Shown here in pieces: positions 1-13,426 of a stretch of 64,000 nt of DNA. The notes under the pieces are model-generated. The model saw nothing but the letters and a program-made list of their open reading frames with translations. It was not told the origin of the DNA and searched no databases. Both the position numbers and the translations under genes were made by a program. The stretch's first letter is position 1, and each line of letters begins with the position of its first letter. The DNA is from Nageia nagi (Eukaryota; Pinophyta), in the NCBI GenBank assembly GCA_050084985.1, contig JBITNC010000001.1:206460001-206524000 (forward strand). Reading direction: 5' to 3'.

Positions 1-3000
1 AAACCTATGTTTTTGAAAATATCTATGTAAATGTGAATGTGCACCTATAAATTTATCTTGCAGGATTAAGGGATTGCTATAGATAATAAATTTGTGTTTA
101 AAAGATTAATGTGCATTTTCAAAAGTTTATTTATTACCTATAAGTAATATTCCATTGATTGCAATTCAAAATTTAACCAAGGATATTAGTAATAATTAAT
201 AAATTTAAACTTAATGATAAGAAAGAACACTTATCTCTTTTTCATAATTAAACTACTTTGCCACCTCCAAAAATAATTGAGTTCATAACCCCATCCAATT
301 TATTATTTGAAGTTAGGTGCCAATAATTTGAAATAAAGTATTGCAGATGTATCAGAACCTTTACAAAAATATCAACATCTCCATTATTATGTGTAAATGT
401 GATAAGGTGAAACAATAGTTCTTTTATTGAAAGTATTAGTCCCATTTGGCCTATAAATATTGAGATCTTTTTAGAGGTATGGGCATTCTCTCTCATTATT
501 TATAAGAATTTTGGTTAGAGTCCTATGGAGAAAAGGATCCCCTCTTCTTAAACATTGAGTACTTTCTTATTTTTTGGATGTTTATTGAAAATGTTTAGTT
601 ACCTTATGAATTTATTGCATTTCCTATAGTTTGAAACAAAGGTTCATTTAATTACTTTTACTACTATAATACATTAGAAAAGACTTCTCTAGAATTATTT
701 GATATTTTTATATGTAAGGCTTTATAAAATTATTTAGATATGTTATAAAGTTTACATGTAGTTATTTTAGTTGCATTTATTTTAATTTGGTTTTAATAAA
801 ATGGGATCCCATTGAAATATTTTAATATTATTAAAGTACTTGGATAAAACCTTTTTTGGTTGGTATATTACATATGAAGACTTGTACTCTATGTCTAAAG
901 ATAAAGAAAAAGAGAGATAATTAATAGTTTGGTTGGTATAATAATTGATATATTAAATTAAAATATTGAATTTATTAGTCAAAGTAGGGTTATAAAAGTT
1001 AACTTTTATTCTTAAATACTGTAATTTCTTAACCCATTTATCATTTTATTTTGGGATCTGGGGTCTGTACGCATTCTCCCATTTTTTGAACACTCACAAT
1101 TGCAATAATTAGTGAGAAACCATTTTCATCTACATTTTGATGGATCTCCATATCCCCTTATAGAGTTTCCATGCAAGTATGTTGTTAAAAGTTTTAGAGT
1201 TTGTCTTTAACTCCTAGGTATTGCACCATATTAGCAAACCCATTTTGTGCACTTCCTACAATCAAGATTATTCTAAAACTATGTTTACACTATATCAAAT
1301 AACTCTCAACCATGTATCTTCTCTTACATTCTAAACATATGATTATTAGACCTTTCACAACCATAATATCTAATGAAAATCTATTTTTGAGTCTTTTTGT
1401 AACACCCACCTTATGGTACATGCCAAAAGAATACTGACCAAGGTTACATAAATTGTATTTTCATAGTAGGCATCTTGTCAAATGCTCTATGTACTTTCTT
1501 TATGCATCCACATTTTACATACATGTCTATCTACGTAGTCATGCCTTATTCAAGTGCATCCATGAAGGTACATGTTGGAAACATGTTGGTAAAGGTTGAA
1601 GAGTTTGATATAATATTTATTTAAGAATGCACTCTACACATTCACTTTGAAATATTTTCTACAAACTATTCTAGATTCTATGTGTTATTTTTATTTAGGA
1701 GAAATCTTCTCTTTTTCTTCTCTAGAGTCTCCATGATGGCCATTTTAGAAAAATGCTAGTTGCAGAGTTTAGCTTTGCGCTAGATGTCATACAAAACTCT
1801 ATCTTCAATTATTAAGCCTCATGTATTCCTATTTTTGAACTACATAGTTTGTAGCCTCAACCTAAATATAATCCCATTCCCTTTAGATGGATTCCATATT
1901 TTTGTTTTTTTTTGTTTCACTCTCGCAAGTTTTGCTGATGGTACATATCAATTGGTAAATGGTTGTAGAGTTTGATACGCCAACATTTTTTTTAAATCCA
2001 TATTATGCATATCTTAAGACCTTTATTATGTACAATTATTGTTGAAAAAATTCCTAGATATGGTATACTTAGTTAACCATGGCCTCCCCATTTGATGTAA
2101 AATCACTTTGAAATTACTCATTATTGGGTTTCTTGCCTTTATTGCAAGCTCTCATCATAGCACTTGCCAAGAGAATGATAGCAAAGGTTACTGAGTTTGG
2201 TCTTAAGTATTCATAATATCTTATAGAAAACTCCTGACACCATTGGAGCCATTACTCTTGTTTCTTCAAAAGTTCCCATACTTACATGCACTGGTTAATA
2301 CTAACAGAGATAAATAGAGTTCTTCCATTGATGATTGTAAAATGTATGACCATTTCTATGAAGCATAGATTTGCAAACCTTTTTATTTTATCCATTGAGC
2401 GCTTAATGACATCTCATGCATAGTCAAATATATCACTGGTTTGTATTGACCATAGTGCTTAATGCAAATGTTAAAACTACTATGGCATCACACTTGATGC
2501 TGACCAATGCACATGTCTTGTTTTTGCCTCCTTTTGTTAAAGGCAAGGGAACTTTATTAACTTGTGAAAAAAAAAAGAGATATTAGAAGTTATATGGTGA
2601 ACATAATAGACTAAGGATGAACATTTTCACCAATTAGTTAAGTAATAAGTTTGATATATATATATTATGTAATTCATATCCACTTATTCCCCTCAACTAT
2701 AAAAAAAAGAAATCTAATTTTAATAATTGTTTGGTTCATAAAAGTTTTTTATCATAGTATTATCTGAAGGAATGATCTATTCAAAATTAATGAAACAAAT
2801 TCATTATTATTATAAGTAAGTGACAACACATTATATTGCATGGAATTATTAAATTATGATAAACAAGTAATTGATCTTATTAAATCAATAGTGTTTAGTT
2901 AATAACACGAAACCAAAGACTTAATCTAGATGGTTATAAGGGTATATGAAGTTTATAATGGAATTGAAGTAATATATATATATATATATAGCTAGCAAAT

Positions 3001-4248
3001 TATATTTCTTTGTTGAGCATAGATAAATAATAAATTTTATACATTAAATGTGTAAATATGGAAACTAAGCAAAAGGGAATATGTTTAATAAGAAACATTT
3101 GTGGAATTTTAATGATGGTTTCTATTTAGAAAATTAATCTAACAATAAGATTTATTGTTATTGTCAAGGAAGAAGGGTAGCTTCATAAAAAAGTGTAAAA
3201 CCTCTTGAGACTATAAGTAAGATAATTGTTAATAGATTATGTGTTAAATTAGTTTGTACATATGCATTAAGGTCAAAAGGAAAGAGTTGTCTTGATCATC
3301 ATATGCTTATGATCCATCCCTAGTACCTACAACCACTCACTCATGGAAAGTTTGGAGAGTACATGTAAAGAAGACTATACAAGTAAATATGAAGACCCAT
3401 ATTCACTATGATCTCATGGCCTAAGGAGTTTTAAATGATATATTTGTTGTTATTAAATGTACCAAGCTAATCCATATGCCAAAAGTTATGATCTTTGTAT
3501 TATTTAAACTCTTTTTTTAAAGTATTGGATTCATCCATGGATAGCATTTATCTTATTAGATGATCAATGATACATAGTATAGTATATAAGAAAAAGATGA
3601 AGAAGACTTTCTAATGACATATTTTAGGACTATGCTTTCAAATTTTACTACAAAACTCTTCTAATCTCTCTCCTTGTAATAACTCATGTAATAGAGGTAG
3701 TCTCATTTATTGTATGGATTATAGTTAAATAAGATACTATAGTTGATTAAAATATTTCTTTCTTCCCTATTGATTATTAAATGAATTGTTAAGTTTGTGA
3801 TCTAATGAGTTTATAGTTTACATAATACATTAATGAAGTGGGGAAATTAGGGTTTGAAAATACCACCTAGGTAACATGATCACACATATGAAACTAAAAT
3901 GGATTATGGTTTTATTTATTTACATGTTATCTCAAACATTGATTTGCACTTAAACTAGTAAACCTTTATGACATACCAAGTAAACCTTATAAAGATTAAG
4001 GATATGATAAATAAGTCCAAATAAAATAAGGGTATGATCATCAAGAGTATCTGCTCACAAGTGAGGAAAAGAATGCCTGGTGAATGAACCCTTTTACTCA
4101 AAAATAAAAGATGAATACTAAATAAAGTCAATAAGGTATTAATATGTAATACATGTGGGATATAAGTCTATTAATAGTAAACCTAGTGAACCAAATAGAT
4201 CGACAAAAAAAATATTGGTCCTAAATTTAGAGATTTTAGATGGTAAAA
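1..4248. other. AT-rich sequence without a recognisable gene
   Basis: I find no reading frame longer than about 80 codons here, and the short ones have low-complexity, AT-driven composition with no motif I recognise. No LTR ends, polypurine tract, primer site or RNA gene is visible. The stretch from about 3,570 to 3,760 has a TATA-like string (tatataag) followed by a pyrimidine-rich segment that might be a decayed LTR, but no second copy lies in the window, so I do not call it. The region probably consists of transposon remnants too old to read. Confidence 0.6.
2972..2990. repeat. (TA)n microsatellite
   Basis: An uninterrupted run of TA dinucleotides, about nine to ten units. A shorter TA run lies near 2,655. 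Confidence 0.9.
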
Positions 4249-5212
4249 GTTGAGTTTCATTATAAGCATCACTTTCCTAATGGTGTTTCTAAAAATTATA
4301 GATATGATAAATTTTAAAATTATCATAGGAAACCAGGGAACCTAAAAAAAATATCAAGATCATAAGCAATATCATTTATGATTTTATTTAAAATAAAGCA
4401 AAATGGATGGATGATAATCCTTAAGTAGAAGAAGGGACTGTACATCATGATAATGAACAATTTGAGATATTTACAAACCTTTTACCAAAGATAACTTAGC
4501 AATCAAAAAGATTCATTGGTTCAGTAAGTAATTCACATTACATAAAATATTATTTCTATAATAGGCATTAATGCAAGAGACATCAACAACTAGCAAGTAA
4601 TGGTTATAGTGGAGAAAAAATAAAGCACCATGGTGAAGATTACAAAATGAACACTACTAATGAAATACAACACTATATTCAAGCTATCAATAATGTAAAG
4701 TACACCACCAAAAAGGCACCTATTTTTATACATGTGTATGCAAATTACATATGGGTTCTTAAACCTTCCTAGGTACATAGAGTTATTGCTTAAATTTGAA
4801 AAATTACAAATTATAATGTACCATAGGTAGGTTATTTTATACATGGTCAAAGGGGTATATTGCATTGTCATAATGGTCATGTCATTATTTCATTCATCTT
4901 CTAGGTAGATTTTGAAAAGGTCCCTCACATATTTTTCTTTCCAATTTGTCAAAACCCATGCTATTAACATCATGCAACTATTTTTGTGCCATTAACAACA
5001 TACTTTTATGACACCAAAAAAAAAAAAAAAATAGTATATCCCTATCCTCATGGTTTGTTGAAATGTTTGAGATGATTTCTATCAAGGTGTAAGTTTGTTA
5101 ATTTGAAATAATTAGACAAATAGATGAGCATGAAATTAAATTTGAAGCTATTTTTGAACCTCAAGAAACTAATTCTTTTCAAAAGGCTAATGAGGAACAA
5201 CAATTACATTTT

Positions 5213-6404
5213 ATGTTGAAATTTATTGATGAACTTGAACATGAAATAAAATATAGGATTGGACCATTTGAGACATTAAAAGAAGCTAAATTTAGAAGAG
5301 AAAAATCAAATAAATCAATCTCTCAAAATAGCAATGCACCACCATAAACCCCATCACTAGCCTTAAAGATCATTATACCTATAGGGAATAAACCTATAGT
5401 GCAAAACCAACAATCAAAACAACCTCCTATAGTGCCCAATAATGGAAAGATAATTCAGGAGAGGATTGAGAACTTAGAAAAAGATATGCCTAAGGATGAT
5501 GAAGATGATTTCTTATGTTTCTTAAAGTGTCCATTAACTGATAGAATTCTTTCTAAGTTGTTTATTAGTGAAATGAGTGTGAAATTTATAAAATTTGATG
5601 GCTTACAAGATCCAAAAATGCATGGTAGAAAATTTTAAGAAGAAAATATTGCATATTTTCATGATAAAGATATTCTTGCGAAATTGTTTTCAAGTAGCTT
5701 GAAATATGATGCATTGAAATGGTACTTCAATTTTCCTAAAAAGAGTATTGATAAGTATGAGGATTTGATACATAAAGTTTAAAAAAAAAAAATAGATATT
5801 ATATTATAGAAAAAGTTAAATTCAAGGATTTGTGTAAAATTAACCAATTACCTAATCAATATATGTTTTATTATTTGAAAGTATGGAAATAAACTACAAA
5901 TAAAATCTCTATACCTGAACAAGATTTAAAGAATACTTTTGCAAATACTTTATTTCTTATGTATAAATTATGGGTTGTACCTAACATTAGATTGACATTA
6001 GCTTAAATGATAGATATTTTTCTTAAAAAAAGATTGGATCAAGCAAACTTATAAGAAAACATTATACAAAATATTAAACATATGAAAACAAAGGTAAAAC
6101 ATAAGTGTATGAAAAGAAAGATAAAACAAAAATGGATGAAAAGAAAGAAAAATCTCAAGTGTATGCTACAACTAATGTTGATAAAAAATAGAATAGACCT
6201 CAAAAGAAGTTGACTAAGCTAATTGATCCTATTGATAATATTCTCAATATGTTATTAAATAAAAAGCTTATTAAGTTTTCACCAATGGTTCAACATCACT
6301 TTCATAATGATGTTCCTAAAAATTATAGATATGAAGATTTTTGCAAATATCATAGGATAGTAGAGAACCTAATAAAAAATTGCATCTTAAGAAATATCAT
6401 TTAG
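5213..6404 (+). pseudogene. Decayed Ty3/gypsy gag, array unit 2
   Basis: The frame is readable in pieces and interrupted by stops and indels. The first part is charged and low in complexity (acidic DDEDDF at about 5,498). It is followed by a KFDGLQDPKMH stretch (about 5,590-5,625) and an LKYDALKWYF stretch (about 5,698-5,730), which match the retrotransposon gag core found in plant Ty3/gypsy elements. The frame ends with a conserved tail, NYRYEDFCKYHRI (about 6,320-6,360), corresponding to the region around the gag zinc knuckle, although the knuckle itself is not intact. It is clearly homologous to the copies at 7,246 and 37,232. It cannot make a functional capsid protein as it stands. Confidence 0.75.
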
Positions 6405-7245
6405 GATTTTATTTATAATAAATAAAATTGGATGGAGCATAATTCTCAAGTAGAAGAAGGGCCTGTACATCTTGATAATGTGTACAGTTGGATATTATTT
6501 ATGACCTTTTACAAAACATAACTCAAAAAACCAAAAGGCTTCATTAGTTCGATAAGTACTTCACATTGTATGAAATATTATTTTTCTAATAGGCATGAAT
6601 GTAAGAGACATCAGCAATAAGTAAGCAAGGGCTATAGTAGAGAAAAAAAAAAACAAAACACCATGGTGAAGCTTACAAAATGGACACTCTTAATGGCATG
6701 CAAAACTATTTGCATGCTACCAATAGAATAAAATACACCACCAGAAAGGCACTTATTTTTATACCTGCATTTGCAAATTATGTATGGGTTGTTAAACCTT
6801 CCCAAGTATATAGAATTATTTCTTAAATTTAAAAATTACAAATTTTAGTGTATCATAGGTAGGTTATTTTCTGTATGATCAAAGGTGTATATTACATTAT
6901 CATAATGGTCATGTCATTATTTCATTCATATTCTAGGTAGATTTTGAAAAGGACCCTCAAATGTTTTTCTTTCAAATTCATCAAAATCCATGTTGTTAAT
7001 AGTGTGCAACATTTTTTATGCCATTAACGACATACATTTATCAAATTAGAATAAAAAATAATAGTATATCTCCTATCTTTAGGGTTTATTGAAATATTTG
7101 AGATTATTGATATCAAGGTTTAAGTTTATTAAATTGAAATAATTGGTCAAAATACAAGCATGGAATAAATGTTGAAGCTATTTTTGAACCATAAGAAACT
7201 TATTATTTTCAAAAGGCTAATGAGGAATAATAATTATAGTTTATA

Positions 7246-8403
7246 TTGAAATTTATTGATAAACTTGAACATGAAATAATACATAGGATTAGACCATTTG
7301 TGTCACTAATAGAGGCTAAACTTAGAAGGGAAAAATCAAATAAACCAATCTCTCAAAGTAGCAATGCACCATCACAAATCCAATCACTAGCCCTAAAGAT
7401 CAATATACTTGTAATGAATAAACATATAGTGCAAAACCAACAATCAAAACAACATCCTATAGTGCCTAATAATGAAAAGATAATTCAAGAAAGGATTGAG
7501 AACTTAGAAAACAATTTGCTTAAAGATGATGAAGATGATTTCTTATGTTGTTTAAATAATCCATTGATTGATGGAATTGTTTCTAAGTTGCTTGTTGGTA
7601 AAAAGAATATGAAATTTGTGAAATTTGATGGTTCACAAGATCCAAAAATGCATGTTAGAAAATTTCAATCTTGCAAAAGTATTTTCAAGTAGGTTGAAAT
7701 ATGATGCATTGAAATGGTACTTTAGTCTTCTTGAAAAGAGTATTAATAAGTATGAGGATTTCATACATAAATTTTTGAAAACCTTTAGATATAATATTAT
7801 AAAAAAAAGTTCAATTCAAGTATTTTTGTAAAATTAAATAATTTCCTAATCAATATATATTTGATTTTGTGAAAGTATGGAAATAAATTATAAATAAAAT
7901 CTTTATGCTTGAATAATATTTAAAGAATACTTTTGTAAATGCTCTATTACCTATGTATAAATTATAAGTTCTATCTAACATTGGAATGAAATTAGCTAAA
8001 ATGATAGATATTTTGCTTAAAAAGAAAGATGCATCAAGAAAACTTATAAGTAACATTATCCAAAGTCTCAAACATATGAAAATAAAGTTAAAATATAAAT
8101 GTATGAAATGAAAGATAAAACTCAAGTGTATGAAAAGAAAGAAAAATATAAAGTGTATGCTACAACTAATGTTGATAAAAAAAATAGACTAGACCTCAAA
8201 GGAAGTTTACTAAGCTAATTAATACTATTGATAATATTCTTAATGTGTTATTAAATGAATATCTTATTGAGCTTCCACCAATGGTTTAGCATCTCTTTTC
8301 TAATGATGTTCCTAAAAAATTATAGATATGAGAAATTTTACAATTATCATAGAACACCAAGGAACCTAAAAAGAAATTGCAGGATCTTAAGAAATATCAT
8401 TCA
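7246..8403 (+). pseudogene. Decayed Ty3/gypsy gag, array unit 3
   Basis: This is the best preserved gag copy in the array. An open stretch of 148 codons starts at 7,246 with MKFIDKLEHE and runs through SNKPISQSSNAP, the acidic DDEDDF segment and KFDGSQDPKMHVRKF before a frameshift near 7,690. In the shifted frame the gag core continues (LKYDALKWYF, about 7,695). The tail with the RYEKF / YHR stretch lies at about 8,320-8,360. Compared with unit 2 there is a deletion between the HVRKF segment and the core. The family assignment is by motif and by comparison of copies within the window. Confidence 0.75.
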
Positions 8404-9362
8404 AGATTTTATTGATAATAAAGCAATTTAGATGGATGATAATCCTTAAGTATAAAAAGGGCTTGTACATACTTATAATGGAAAATTAAATATATTTATG
8501 AACCCTTTATCAATAATAACTCAGCAACCAAAATTCTTCTTTGGTTTGGTAAGTGCTTCACATTGTATGAAATATTATTTTTCTAACATACATGAATGCA
8601 GGAGACATCAACAATAAGTAAGCAAGGGCTATAGTTGAGAAAAAACAAAGCATCTTGGTAAGCTTACAAAATGAATATTTCTAACAACATGCAAGACTAT
8701 CTACACACTATTAATTATGTAAAATACACCACCCAAAAGGCACCTATTTATACCTATGTCTACAATTTGCTTATGGGTTGTTAAACCTTACTAGGTATGA
8801 AAGGTTATTGCTTAAATTTAAAAAATTATAAATTGTAATGTACCATAAGTAGGTAATTTTTTGCATGGTAAAAGGGGTATATTGCATTATCATAATGGTT
8901 ATGTCATTATTTGATTCATATTCTAGGTATATTTTGAAAAGGTCCTTCATATAGTTTTCTTTTAAATTCATAAAAATCCACTTTTTTAATAGTGTGTGAC
9001 TATTTTTGTACTATTAACAACATACATTTATCATACCAAAATAATAGTATATCCCATATTCTTAGGGTCTATTGAAATGTTTGAGATGATTATCATCAAG
9101 GTTTAAGTTTGTTAAATTGAAATAATTGGTCAAAATATGAGCATGAAATAAAAGTTGAAACTATTTTCAAACCTTGATAAACTAATTATTTTCACTAAAA
9201 GAGGCTAAACTCAGAAGGGAAAAAACCTATAGTGTAATGCACCACCACAAACCCCACCACTAGCCCTAAAGATTAATATACTTGTAAGGAATAAACCTAT
9301 AGTGCAATACCAATAATCAAAATAACCTCCTAAAACTAATAATAAAATTTTAATTCAATAAT

Positions 9363-10384
9363 AGTCAAATATTTTAAGCATATAATACAATATTTTTTAG
9401 TTGTTTACCCTAACATTTTTTCTCATCTGTCATTTTGTACTTCATAACACCTAATATTTCTATAATGGAGAAGCAAAAACCTTGGAGAGAGTTGTTTTCT
9501 CAAGAGGAAAAAATAGATTTGGGTCCCCTAATACAAGAAATGGAAATTAATGGAAAATTAAAATTAAATATCCCACAAGTTGTAATGGACCAAATGGTGG
9601 AAACAGGAATATTGAGTTTTATTAGAAAGGTCCAAGGAGCATGATCAAATATTAATGATGTTAGAAGATGGGGAAAATACAAATGGAATCTCTAGGAGAG
9701 TTTGGATATTATTGCATTACTCAAATACTATATGATTTTCATATTTAATAATGAAATTATGAGTTTGTATTGGTTCATATGCATTATAATACTATTCATG
9801 TAGTAGTAAATACCTAGTTTCAATCCTCTATTAGCATAAATTATGAAAGAACCTATTTGGGTGAAGTTGCCCAATGTTCCTTTTGATGTATGGTATCAAA
9901 ATATATTCAAAGGGATTAGGAACTCCTTTGGAATATTTTTTACCACTAATGATGTTACAAAATCTTGATATAGGATGGTAACTATGTAGTTTTGTGTTGT
10001 GGTCAAATTTGAAGTTAAACTCCAAGCTCAATTACCTTAGAAGTAGAAACTAGATATGTGGAGCAAGAGCTATGATATGAAATAAATAATTATATATATT
10101 CTTTATGCAATCATGTTGGTCATATTTTGTGGTCATTCCTAAATAAAATACTACAAGATAAGAGGGAATGGTAACCTAATTCAATACAGTAGGAACCCAG
10201 TCTAGAGGAAATGGCTAAAGGAGAGGACCCGAAGGAAGGAAAAATTAATGAAAATAATCATCAAGAAGAAGAGGCAATTGAAGAAGTATAAGAAGATAAA
10301 AATGAAGTGGATATTTCACCAATTATTAACATTATAGTCATTAGTGAAGGTCAAACTAAGTGTAGACTAAAAATAATTCATAAA
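9363..10384 (+). mobile_element. LINE, 5' part with ORF1 remnant
   Basis: The array unit breaks off at about 9,362 and a different sequence begins, holding an ORF1-like frame from 9,465. The 3' part of the same LINE is at 36,674-37,231. The two are separated by a minus-strand gypsy element inserted at 10,384/36,674. About 36-40 bases of gag sequence around the 'aacctcct ... ttcaata' string occur on both sides of the LINE (9,325-9,362 and about 37,235-37,275), which looks like a diverged, long target-site duplication. Confidence 0.65.
9465..10384 (+). pseudogene. LINE ORF1, DUF4283 / zinc-knuckle type, decayed
   Basis: The start at 9,465 gives MEKQKPWRELFSQEEKIDLG, followed by a 60-codon open stretch to 9,644. 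After stops, a segment at about 9,845-9,960 reads KEPIWVKLPNVPFDVWY and NIFKGIRNSFG, which is the DUF4283-type block (the 'WVKLPNLP..W' pattern) of plant L1-type ORF1 proteins. A shifted frame at about 10,090-10,140 reads CNHVGHILWS, matching the CCHC knuckle that follows DUF4283. The last cysteine is not visible. A charged KE-rich tail runs up to the gypsy insertion. Such proteins bind RNA or DNA in the LINE ribonucleoprotein. This copy is dead. Confidence 0.6.
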
Positions 10385-10978
10385 TGGTAAATTAACATAC
10401 TATTTGTCTACAATATAATATTGAATCATATATCATAAATATGTTAATAAACAAACATGATACATAAGGTACCTTTTTAAAATTCACATCCAAATAAAAT
10501 ATCAAAGATCATATATCAATCACCATACTTATCATAAGAAACCAACACCACCAACAACCTAGGAGCATGTTGTTGGTTGCATGAAATACTTATATCTATA
10601 GATGAAAATAAAGATGTGCAAAGCAAAATGAAGGGTTTAATAGATCTATGTAGAGGTGGTGTTACAATATACCATTATTAGTCAGATGTAATGGTATTTC
10701 ATGTGTTGTTCCTTTTCTCTTGATGTCTAGCAATATTGATTATGTTACCTTTGATATTCTTTTATAACAACATTTTGATCCTCTTTTATTCTTTGGATCA
10801 TTGCATTTTACATTGTTTGCTGTGTCTTTCTTGAAATTTTCCACTCTTTACATCATATAGTAGTCCATTACATTGATTACATTACTTTGGGTACATTTTA
10901 CCCCCTTTATAATAAATATTTCTTGATGCAATAAATATGAATTATTAATCAATAATAAATCATATTTAGATGTCTACA
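10385..10978 (-). repeat. 3' LTR of the outer gypsy element
   Basis: On the minus strand it begins TGTAGACATCTAAATATG directly after a purine tract and ends in CA, which reads as tg at 10,385 on the plus strand. It aligns over its whole length with 36,085-36,673. Shared anchors include 'gggtttaatagatctatgtagaggtggtg' near 10,633 and 36,336. The two copies are clearly more diverged than the LTRs of the nested element, as the insertion order requires. Confidence 0.85.
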
Positions 10979-10993
10979 TTTTGCCCCTCTTTA
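10979..10993 (-). other. Polypurine tract of the outer gypsy element
   Basis: On the minus strand the bases next to the LTR read AAAGAGGGGCAAAA followed by TGTAGA. This is the expected plus-strand primer and the same pattern as in the nested element (aaaaaggggcaaaa-tgtaga). Confidence 0.8.
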
Positions 10994-12003
10994 GAGGTGT
11001 GATTGAAAAAATAAAACTACATATCTAAAGAAAAATTATAGAAGAAATTTTTGAGAACTTGGAATTCTTTATCCAACACTACCATTTGATATGAATGAGG
11101 GTCCTTTGTTGCCCCCTTTATTTTTGGTTGAGTGGTGCAACCAAGATAAAACCTGAAGAACTATATCTTGTTTCCCTTGCGATATTTTTGCCATGGAAGG
11201 AACTCTACTATAAAGTAGTCTTATGGTCCCACATCTAATATTTGAAATAGAAGAGAATATTTTTACCCCTTTGCATTGTTCAATAATGAATCTAAATGTT
11301 CCTTCATATCTGATACTCAATATATTGATGATACAGAAAAGGTTCCTTTTATTTTAGCCTTTGGTTCAATGACATTCACATCATTGGCTGCATGAAAATA
11401 ATATTTTTATACCATTGACAATGTGGATTTTGCATCATTTTTTTCCTTATTTTAATGTAGATAACTACAAAAAGTGTTAGATATATCCTACATGAAACTA
11501 TTTTGGATATATAGTGAATTGCATCATCCATTGATGATGATTCAATATTAGCAATCTACTTAAGGTTGCATCATCAGTTTATCTTTTGAGTGCTATTTGT
11601 ATCGATGGCTATCAATGGTCATACATTTTATGTATTGTTAAAAGAAAAAACCATATGGATACATAACAAGTTGTATTATCCATTGAAGATAAATTAATGT
11701 ACACATCTTGCTTATGAGTGCATCACCAATTTATCTTTTAAGTGATTGAACTCTCATTAGCTATATTAATGGCCATCGGCAACTTAGCATTTATTTTTTC
11801 ATATTGGTGGTAGTGTACAAATAGTAATACATGCTATCAATTGCATTTAAATGATGAAAGAAACTACAAAAATGAAAATGAAAAGTAAAATACATGTACC
11901 TTATTTGAAGTAGTCATTGTTTTGCAAGGTATGAGGTCATTATCTTATGCAAAGAAGCATTTAAGATGCATAATATTGAATATTTTTTATTCTTCTTTTC
12001 ATC
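10994..12003 (-). other. 3' non-coding region of the outer element
   Basis: This stretch lies between the integrase C-terminus and the polypurine tract. An 83-codon open stretch at 11,069-11,320 on the minus strand has no recognisable motif. Two related segments near 11,525-11,600 and 11,670-11,740 (both with 'gcatcatc...ttatctttt') suggest a local duplication. I see no further gene. Confidence 0.5.
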
Positions 12004-13300
12004 CATGGATCATAATTTGTAAGCTCCTAATCCTATTGTTTCAACTATAACAAATGGGCCCAACCAATTTGCTTCAAATTTTCCTTTTATTTCATCATTT
12101 ATAGCTATCTTATTAATATTTTCTTTTAGTACCAAGTCTCCCACCTTGAATTCCTTTGGTTTTATCTTCTTTCCAAATGCCCTTTTCAATTTTACATGAT
12201 AAGCTTTTTGATGTTCAATTACCTTGATTTGTTTCTCATCAAGTGATTCCAATTGGTGCAACCTACATTTTTTTGCTTCTTCATTTGATATTTCTCCTTG
12301 TAATGAAATTCATAAAGATGGTAACTCCAAGTCTAATGGTACTATAGCCTCATCTCCATAGACTAATGAAAATGGTGTTGCCTCAATGGTTGTTCTAATA
12401 CTGATTCTATATGCCCAAAGTGCATAAGGTAACTATTCATGTCAATCTACCTTGTATCTATCCCAAGTTTTTGAAAAAATATTCTTTATGATTTTATTTG
12501 ATGCTTTTGCTTGACCATTTCCTTGAGGGTAATAAACTGAGGAAAATATTTAAGAAATGTAAAACCTTTTACAAAATAATTTCATATCTTTACCTTTAAA
12601 ATTTGGCCCCTTATACATGATCAACCTTTGTGGCACCTCAAACTTGGTAATGATATTCTTTATCAAAAATGCAATGATCTTATCTTGTGTAACTAATTTC
12701 ATTAGAATGGCTTCAATCCATTTTGTAGTAAAATTTGTAGCTATGATAATGAATTTGTGACCTCTTTAGTGTGGATTGATAAGCCCAATCAAATTTATGC
12801 CTCATGTTACAAACAATAATGATGAAATTATGGAATTCAACTCTTGAGTTGGTTGTCTCTCCAAATTTGCATTCATTTAGCATAGTAAATAAGTTTAAAC
12901 ATGATTCTTACAATCCTCATCCATTGTAGGCTAATAGTACCCAATTCATAAACGCTTAGTGTACAATGCTTTTATATGAAAATGTCCTCCACACAACCCA
13001 TCATGTGCTTATTCTAATGTTGTTATTTCATGTTGTGTTAGACATATCATCAAAGCTCCATCAAATGACCTTCTATATAACATTTAACCAATAATCACAT
13101 ATTTAATGGGTTTCCTCTTTAATTTATCATTTTCATGTCTATCAAAACCTAATGGAATTGTTTTATCTTTTAAATAATTGTAAATTTCAATATACCTTTA
13201 GTAAGGATCACTCTCCATATCATGGTGGCATGTATGTACTTCATCTGTGTGATTAAGGTAAGAAGGTGTACTATGTTTTCAAATCTTGAGGATAGTTTTT
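12004..13300 (-). pseudogene. Integrase of the outer gypsy element, decayed
   Basis: Read on the minus strand, the C-terminal domain is open for 83 codons (12,010-12,261), with KPKEFKVGDLVLKEN and WLGPFVIVETIGLGAYKL, the typical gypsy integrase C-terminus. Upstream, the catalytic core shows YYPQGNGQAKASNK (about 12,495-12,535). The conserved glutamate of the D-D-E triad is lysine (codon AAA at 12,505-12,507). The second aspartate block reads LIMYKGPNF (about 12,603-12,630), with tyrosine in place of the aspartate. There are many stops. A chromodomain is not visible. It encoded the enzyme that inserts the cDNA into host DNA, and it is inactive here. Confidence 0.8.
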
Positions 13301-13426
13301 TCATCTTCTATCATAATTGGTGCCAATGAAGTTGCACTTGCCATTGCATCTACATACATATTAGTCTGTGGAACATTCTAAATAGTGTACCTATTAAAAT
13401 CATCAAGGAACTTAGCAACCACTATC

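Larger units (their letters stand above)
4249..9362 (+). repeat. Tandem array of ~2-kb gag-derived units, left part
   Basis: The same sequence block recurs head to tail. A marker string atagtatat occurs at 5,031, 7,071 and 9,044, spacing the units at 2,040 and 1,973 bases. Each unit holds a decayed retrotransposon gag frame, then about 0.6 kb of less readable sequence. Unit 1 is truncated on its left at about 4,249 and starts inside the gag tail (a HHFPNGV-like stretch at about 4,270). Units 2 and 3 are full length. Unit 4 runs 9,044-9,362, is cut by a LINE insertion, and resumes at 37,232. No LTRs separate the units, so this is an amplified internal retrotransposon segment, not a row of complete elements. 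Confidence 0.85.

Noticed and set aside
248-496. 82-codon minus-strand ORF at the left edge
   Set aside because: It has AT-driven composition and no motif, and no neighbouring element supports it.
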